Assembly (NCBI GenBank): GCA_024196135.1
Contig: JAMQCK010000001.1
Location: 62,001-126,000, forward strand
From: Pleurotus ostreatus/Saccharomyces cerevisiae fusant
Lineage: Eukaryota > Opisthokonta
Direction: 5' to 3'
DNA: 64,000 nucleotides
In this document: positions 57,684 to 64,000 of the stretch, piece by piece
Layout of the letters: the number at the start of each line of letters is the position of its first letter
How positions within the stretch are numbered: position 1 is the first letter of the stretch
Program-made: the position numbers and the translations under genes
The notes under the pieces: generated by a model
What the model saw: only the letters and a program-made list of their open reading frames with translations
The model's database searches: none
Told to the model about the DNA's origin: nothing

Positions 57684-58785
57684 CGTGGCAAGAACTGGAA
57701 GTCTGTAATACAAACGATGAGGCGAAGCGTGATGATGTCACACAAAACGGTCACCCATCCCCGTCGATCCATTGCCTCGCCACTTTTTATCCGCCATCAT
57801 CGTGCACGACGCCGCCGACGTCGCTTCCGACAGCGACGGGGACGGGCATCCAACCCCCTCTCTGCGCGTCCCCCCTTTTCCCTTCCTCTCGTATCCGCCG
57901 AATATCCTACGCCCTCTTGTTCTCGGGAAGACGTTCAATTCTCGGTGAAAAAATGCTCCACCTCCTCGACAAATGAGCAATCTGCTGGTAAACAGTTTAC
58001 TTCCTCGGCATGTTCTCCGACCCCATCTTCGGAGAACTCACGAACTCTGCCATCTTTTCACCGGTCTTATAGAGTGCAACCTATTGGGTGCTCCCTGCAG
58101 GACATCTCCCCGAAAACCACTGACATATCTGCGACACAATCACAACCACCGAGCCCTTAAATGACCGCCATACGCGAACACTCCTGGTTCGCCTCGTAAA
58201 TGCATACGTCAAACACGCGCTATCTGCCATTGGTACAGCGCTCGTCTTCTTCCACTGGCATGGCAGCCTCTGTTCAAAGTTCACGTCCCTGGGACCTCTA
58301 CCGCCTTCACAGAGCGATCCAGCGTGCAAATTTGACTCGTTTGGTGCGAGTCGTCCAGATCGTAATCTCCACATGCCTGTAAGAGTCGGCTCTCTGTTTT
58401 GCTTCTCACTTTCGGTTGGGGCGTTCTCCGCTCCCTTTCATGGGACCATACTCTCTTTCGAGTCGTCCTTGATCGACGAAGATGCAGCCGCATCCTTCGC
58501 CTCGACCTTAGTCCATCGAACTATCTGGCGTCATCGTCTATCATTCCGATTTCGCAGGTTAGATGCCATCCCCGTTTGTAGATAAATGTTTAAACTTGTA
58601 CCGGTTGCTCCTGTCCGTACTCATACCTATTTTTCACTTACATCCTACGAATACGTGACTTGCCCATCCAGGGTACTTTCAACGCATTCAATAGGACAGA
58701 TTTGTCGACAACTACAGTGGCAGGATCTGTAAATATCAGGCTGGGCTAGGCGCAGCCCTATGTCTCTATCCAACTCGCCATGAAA
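57684..58785. other. Intergenic between KRE6 and P450 1
   Basis: About 1.1 kb holding the KRE6 promoter and the 3' end of the P450. No credible coding frame. Confidence 0.5.
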
Positions 58786-60774
58786 TCATGTTACAGTGGA
58801 CTTGTCTGTCAGCCTTCGGAAGTATACCTTGGCCTGAGGATCAGGGATACAGTGACCCGCGAACCACTTGTTCTCCGGACGCTTCGTACTCTCAGGCGCG
58901 CCGCCCGGTGCGAAGGTAATCTCGTAGTTGTAGACCAAGTGCGCCATCATCATCTTCATCTGCATCGCAGCGAAGAAGCGCCCGGGACACGCCGTCCTAC
59001 CATGGCCGAACCCGAGGTCCGTGAGGCTCGTATACACCAGCTCGTCCTCCTTCTCGCGCAGGCCGCTCTCGCGCGACCCAAACGCCTTGGCGAATCGCCA
59101 GGGGTCGAAGGTATCAGGGTCTTGGAAGTGGGCTTTGTCGCGCTGGATGGAGGCCTTCGCCACGGTCACGTACGTGCCGCGTGGTATGACAGTGCCATCG
59201 GAGAGCCGGAAGGTCTCCCGGGCCTTCCTTGTCAGCGTCACTGGAGAGCGCTCTTCAGTAAGGGCGTAATTGCGGCATCCAACAATTGCTGGCTCACGAG
59301 CGCCTAGGCCGTCGAAGCGGGTTGTTTCCTTGAACAGACTATCCATTAAGTGCAGACGGTCCATGGCCTCCTTCGACCACCCGTGCACCGAGACGACCGA
59401 CGCTACTTCCTCGCGGAGTATCCTCGCGTACTCAGCGCTCGCGGCGACGTGGTACATGGCATGAGTAAACGTCTTTGATGCGAGTTAGCCTTAATGCGGG
59501 TAGAGAGGACGAGACGCACGAGGGTCGCGGGCACGGTGACAAAATTCGTGAGGAGTATGCGACGACTCAGCGCGTCTGTTGTACGCTCGTAAGGGTCGTC
59601 GTCGGATTTCTCCATCAACCACTGCAGTAGGTCATACTATGGCAAACAGTCAGTCAGTCGCCTCGGTGCACAACGTGAGGTGACTTACTTCATTCTGACC
59701 ATCCTCCTTCGCATGCCGCCGTCGTTCTTCGATAAGTGGGCCCAGGAGACCCGCCATCTCTTTCACGTATCTCTCGACGGCAAAAAATTGCAGGACAAGG
59801 CTGCGGACGGCTCAAAAGGTCAGAGTACCGTGGCCACAGGTTGCATGCGACTCACGGCTTCAAGAAATCGGGAAAGAAGTTGGGCAGAACCGACGCCAAA
59901 GCTACAGTGTCGGAGTATTCACAGCAGACCGCAACATAGCGTGGATTTTGCGCTATTCGAAATCGTGAGCTTGTTGCTGAGATCGATGGCGAACGACCGA
60001 CCTAGCTGGGGCCCAACAAAAGCCACGTTCCCGCTGCTACACACGACCTCCTTCGCGAGCTGATTGACGTTAACGGATTTCCAGCCTGATGTATTTTTCG
60101 AGTAAGTCGGTGCAGACCTGGACCGTGCACATCCTCACCTTCAAGAGTATCGACGAGTAGAGCACTGTCCAGCGCTCGCTTAGCCTCCTCGTGCATGGAA
60201 GGGAAGATATCCGCAAGCTTGCGCGTAAGCCTCTGGTATAGGGCGATGTGATACGGATTGGAGCTGCGCAATGAATCAGTCAAGCTCGCAAGAAGCCGTC
60301 ATCGTCGACGCACACCGCGGTCTTTCCCATCGTGTAATCTGTTTGCATGAGCTAGCTCATAACATGACAAGTCAGCGTATGCCTAGTCGTGACTTCCGAG
60401 TACGCACCTCCAGAATGGCGTCGTTCAGGCTCACTGTGGTCTCTGGCAGACGCACATACTCGTGCACGAGATCTCCGCTCAGGACCACCACCCAGCGCGT
60501 CATCTCAGGGATGCGGAAGGCACGACCTTTGTACTGAGTAGCATTAGGATTAGTCGCAGAATATACAGCTGGAGGATCCGCGTACCTTCTCATACCCTTC
60601 CTGAACGTAGTCTTGCATGTACAAAATCGCCTTGAGCGCGCTGAACCAGGAGGTCGACCAATGGGAAGGGCCGATCGCGGGGATGGACGACAAGTCCTGC
60701 TTCGTGCGAAATAAACGCGACAAAGCGAAAGCTAGAGCCACGCCTGCAGCAAGTTCGAAGACGGCGAGGAGCAT
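58786..60774 (-). CDS. Cytochrome P450 monooxygenase 1
   Basis: A signal-anchor helix (MLLAVFELAAGVALAFALSR) is followed by SSIPAIGPSHWSTSWFSALK, YVQEGYEKYKGRAFRIPEM and WVVVLSGDLVHEYVRLPE. The I-helix region is poorly resolved; next come KETTR (ExxR) and FGHGRTACPGRFFA, the Cys heme-ligand loop, near residue 480. It ends FRRLTDKSTVT. At least eight introns were traced in phase. The loop sequence and DYTMG-type N-terminal segment resemble the large Agaricomycete groups related to ent-kaurene oxidase-like P450s, but no CYP number is claimed. Such enzymes oxidise terpenoids, aromatics or xenobiotics at the ER. A second P450 follows head-to-tail upstream. Confidence 0.88.
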
Positions 60775-61674
60775 AGTGCGAGCAGAACCCCGGGGGCACC
60801 GATTTCCTGCAGAGGTGGGCTTCGACGCTGGTGAGCAGGCGGGCTAGGTATGAGGTGCGGTACGGCATAGTGTTCACGCCGGGGTTGATATGGAGGAGTA
60901 GAGCGACACGCAACCTACCTTAGAGCTACAAGCGCATGACCCAATCAGAGAAGCATGTTGCGATGTTGATGTACTTCATGTAGATGTCGAAGACGCTGTC
61001 AAAGGGAAGACCACAGTGCATGGGGCAAGCAGTGTCCTGTTGGACCCCCGACACTACTACATAGGCTTAACGAGGGCTTGTTTGGTTAGAGCTCGGTACA
61101 CAGAGTAGTAGATGGGAGATCAGGCTGACCGACACCATTTGGTCGAGCCTGATGAGCGAGGACGTCAAGAACATCTTCTATAGGTCGCCCGTATGGTCAG
61201 TGGAAGTCCGAACTGTGGAGTCATCGCAGTTGCCATTGCGCCGCAGATGCAGGCTCTGCGGAATATGGAGTTCTCGCACCGCGGCCCATCCTGGGAACTG
61301 AGGGTGCATTGAAGCGTGCGAGGGAGTTCCAAGGCTAACAGTTGAGCATTCGCGCGAGAAACCTGAGCATCATGGCCCGGTGTATCCTCAGAGTCTTCGA
61401 GGTTCAATGATAGGGTATGACTGCGAAGAGCCTGATCCAATATGACATTCACGGGCTTCATCGGCATTTGCCGCAGTTCCAAAATCACAGCAAACAAGCG
61501 CCCACCTCACAAAAGCGACCACGACTTCGTAGCTGAGCTTCGCATCTCTCAACGTGCATTTTCACGATCAATCAATATGAATTGCAACCATAAATATGTG
61601 CAGTCTTTCGAGCGGGGAGACCATATCGGAGGCCAAGAGCGAGGCTTGGTGCGATGCCTGCACAGTATCGATAC
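60775..61674. other. Intergenic between the P450 genes
   Basis: About 900 bp with no recognisable gene. A 110-codon minus frame (61497-61165) lacks any domain. Confidence 0.5.
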
Positions 61675-64000
61675 TTAAGGACCGCGACCATCTGGAGCCA
61701 ATCGAGGCGCGGCTCTGGGAATAAGATCAAGGCGCAGAGTGTCATGGGTCCAAAGGCCATATTCCTTTCTTCACGTCAGTGCGCTGGCGATTGTAGCGGC
61801 AAAGGTCCCGCACCTTGAAAGAAGCGTCATACTTGGCCGCATCGAACCCGCTTTCTGGAGCTATCGTGCAGTGATGAACAATAGCTGCGACGGTTAACCT
61901 GGTACCATGAGTAAACACACGAAAATCATGTGAAGATATCACTCACTTTACGTTCTGAAGCCCGAGCGCACGACCAACACAGTTCCCGTACCCAGCACTG
62001 AATGGCATGAATGCCTGGCGATTGCATGGGGTCAGAGCGGACAGTGTGATGCGCGGGTCCTTCGTCGCTGAAATCATCTCCACCTGCTCTGCTTCGGACA
62101 GCCACCGCTCGGGAATGAATACGTCTGCGAGGGTGCCAAAGTTCGCGGGGTCCCGGTGCATGGTGTACACGGGAACGTGCACGGTGGTGTTAGGCGGGAC
62201 CCACTGGCCAAGTATGAGCGCGCCCTCTTTGCCAGTCGTACGCGGCGGTCCTGTAAGGTTCCGCAAATGAGCGTCGTGGACCCGCACACGCCAGTTGCAG
62301 AGCTCACCGAAGGGCCCAGGAGGAAGTATACGGAAAGACTCGTTGACACACGCATTGAGGTATGGTAGTCGCGAAAGCTCGGCGATGTCAACGGAGATTT
62401 TATCCTTGTGGTCCATGCCAAAGACTGCGTCAATCTCGTGCTGAAGCTTGCGTTGGCGGTAGGAATCCGTCGCAAGGTAGCGGAGAGTCGTGAGCACGGT
62501 CTGCACGCTTGTGTCTGTGGCACCGACGATGATGAGACCCGCGTCCGCCACCGCTTCGTCGTTGGACAGGCGCGCCGCTCCGGATGCCTCGTCGAGCTAG
62601 GAATCGTGAGTTGTCAATTGTCAAGGATAGGAGGGGCAACCTACGAGCGTGCCCATGATGTCGACGCGCGTTGTCTTCGCCGTCCCCTCCCTGATCTGCT
62701 TGACTTTCGCCTCCACAAACTATGGGGCTAACAATGAGAAATAGAGGGTGTGGGGAGGGATGGATACGCACGGCATGGAAGGTCTCGATAGGACCTCGTT
62801 GTGGAAAAAGCTGGAAGATATCGCGCATCCAGGGAACTTGTCCCATGGCTAAGAAGAGCGTGTTATCAAGAGGTATGACCAACAGCCGCGGAGCACGCAC
62901 AACTGACGAAGCGGACGCCCATCCCAAGCTGTGTTCTTGTCAGGTTGCAAGCAGGGCCATCGAGTGCATGGTACTTACCATCTCCATCCAACCCTCCTTG
63001 TCGTAGCCATCTCGCATCGTCTCAAAGCCACCAGAGAAGCCTATATCTCCCGCCAGATCCCTGTGGAATGGGTTACCCTCACGAAACAGTACGAAGTCAA
63101 AGGGCCGCTCACATGAAGAATAAGTTGACCCAGCGGTCGACGTTGACAGGCGTGCGCTTTGCACGCCGGTCCAGGTCCATATGGTGAAGAAGTTGGAAGA
63201 CGCGCGTCTGAGGCATGAGTTAGCTCCATGCATCATCAACTGGAGGGGAGGATATACCTGCGCATACGTCCCGTACGTCTCTAGCGCCCTCGCAGATAAT
63301 GCTTGCGTCCAAGTCTACAAGGATCGGTTAGAGCTATTTCGATGATTGGAGAGAAATTAGATACCCGGCGCCGTTCTAAGTGACGCTGGCGGTCAGTCAC
63401 GGTGATCATCGTGTCACCTTTAGCAGGCGCGCCTTGAAATCTATCAGTCTCGAGGAGCTCTGCACTGCAGATACGACTACACACCCTTGTGGAAGTTCGA
63501 GCGATCGAGTTTCGTGTAAATGGGTGCAATGGCAGCTGGGTCATTGATGGACAGCTCGTTGGGGCCTGCGCGGATGCTGAGTACCAAGGCGAAGTGACAT
63601 GCTGCAACGCACCAATCCTGACCCATGGCCCGTACCGACGGTGGCACCTACGAAGTCCGTAAGGAAAGTATGGTCGAAGTCAAGAATAAACTCACTGCTG
63701 AAGCTCCAGATGCCGACCACCTTTGAGCAGAATACGGTGGACCATCCACCACTTCGTCTGCGCGGCCAACCGGGGACCGGGGAAGGCAGCGAGGGGATGG
63801 AAGGGCGAAAATCGATAGACAGCGATAGACAACGCGAGCGTCGCGAGATACGCCGCATTGAGAACGAAGGCGCGCAGACATGCCGGGATGAGCGTATATC
63901 CCTCTCGCCATAGTACGGATTGAGTGACGACGGCTAGATAGAGCGCGGCGCTGGTGGCGAACACTGTCTTCGCAGACGGCTCGTAGGTACGAAAGACTGC
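61675..64000 (-). CDS. Cytochrome P450 monooxygenase 2, 5' end outside window
   Basis: The frame is open to the right edge, so the start lies beyond it. N-terminal hydrophobic segments lead to FHPLAAFPGPRLAAQTKWWM, the proline-rich hinge. Then come AKGDTMITVTDRQRHLERRR (helix C), VGATDTSVQTVL (I-helix with the acid-Thr-like pair), NESFRILPPG (ExxR), FIPERWL (PERF-like) and PFSAGYGNCVGRALGLQNVK (heme loop with Cys). The last two exons give FDAAKYDASFK and EYGLWTHDTLRLDLIP, with the stop at 61675. The architecture resembles fungal P450s of the benzoate-hydroxylase/CYP67-like type. It is distinct from P450 1, so the pair is not a recent tandem duplicate. Confidence 0.85.

Noticed and set aside
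57030..58160. Plus-strand frame of 376 codons
   Set aside because: Antisense shadow of the KRE6 first exon (Gly/Arg/Val-rich, no domain).

Overview
The window is nuclear DNA of an Agaricomycete fungus, most likely a wood-decay species such as a member of the Polyporales. Genes are split by many introns of about 45-70 nt with GT..AG ends. The content is typical of that group: a class I hydrophobin, an AA9 copper monooxygenase, two fungal P450s, F-box/LRR proteins, a MYND protein and cellular RNA-dependent RNA polymerases. No operons, CRISPR arrays or viral genes were seen. Gene models were built by joining open frames across GT..AG introns and checking phase.

Left part (1-30.7 kb), in order: an edge-truncated copy of a dispersed repeat, a TMEM53/DUF829-like hydrolase, a small MICOS subunit (MIC10), the endosomal protein BRO1, an APC-type permease, two tandem short-chain dehydrogenases (SDRs), a three-unit non-coding repeat array (13.4-15.2 kb), a GON7-like KEOPS subunit, an F-box protein, nucleoporin Nup57/Nup54, an AA9 LPMO, ribosomal protein eL27, a small unassigned gene, the CAF-1 WD40 subunit, a second amino acid permease and a third SDR that is a close paralogue of the first two.

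Middle part (31-45 kb): a MYND protein, a class I hydrophobin, RNA polymerase II subunit RPB9 with an unusual tail overlapping an unknown antisense gene, an Ala-rich small secreted protein sharing an N-terminal motif with the hydrophobin, an F-box/LRR protein and an Arf-GAP with a Gln-rich NPF-repeat tail.

Right part (45-64 kb): two tandem RNA-dependent RNA polymerase genes of the RNA-silencing type, of which the upstream copy has lost its N-terminal RRM-like domain; a mosaic stretch joining a KRE6-like leader, a 28-codon piece of a 2-oxoglutarate dehydrogenase gene and an intact tRNA-Val; the KRE6/SKN1 glucan-synthesis gene; and two P450 genes, the second running off the right edge.

Most genes are unrelated housekeeping or lifestyle genes. 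The strongest leads for something undescribed are the dispersed/tandem repeat family with a conserved 3' hairpin (1-330 and 13.4-15.2 kb), the gene-fragment mosaic at 53.7-54.1 kb, and the RdRP duplication with its domain loss.
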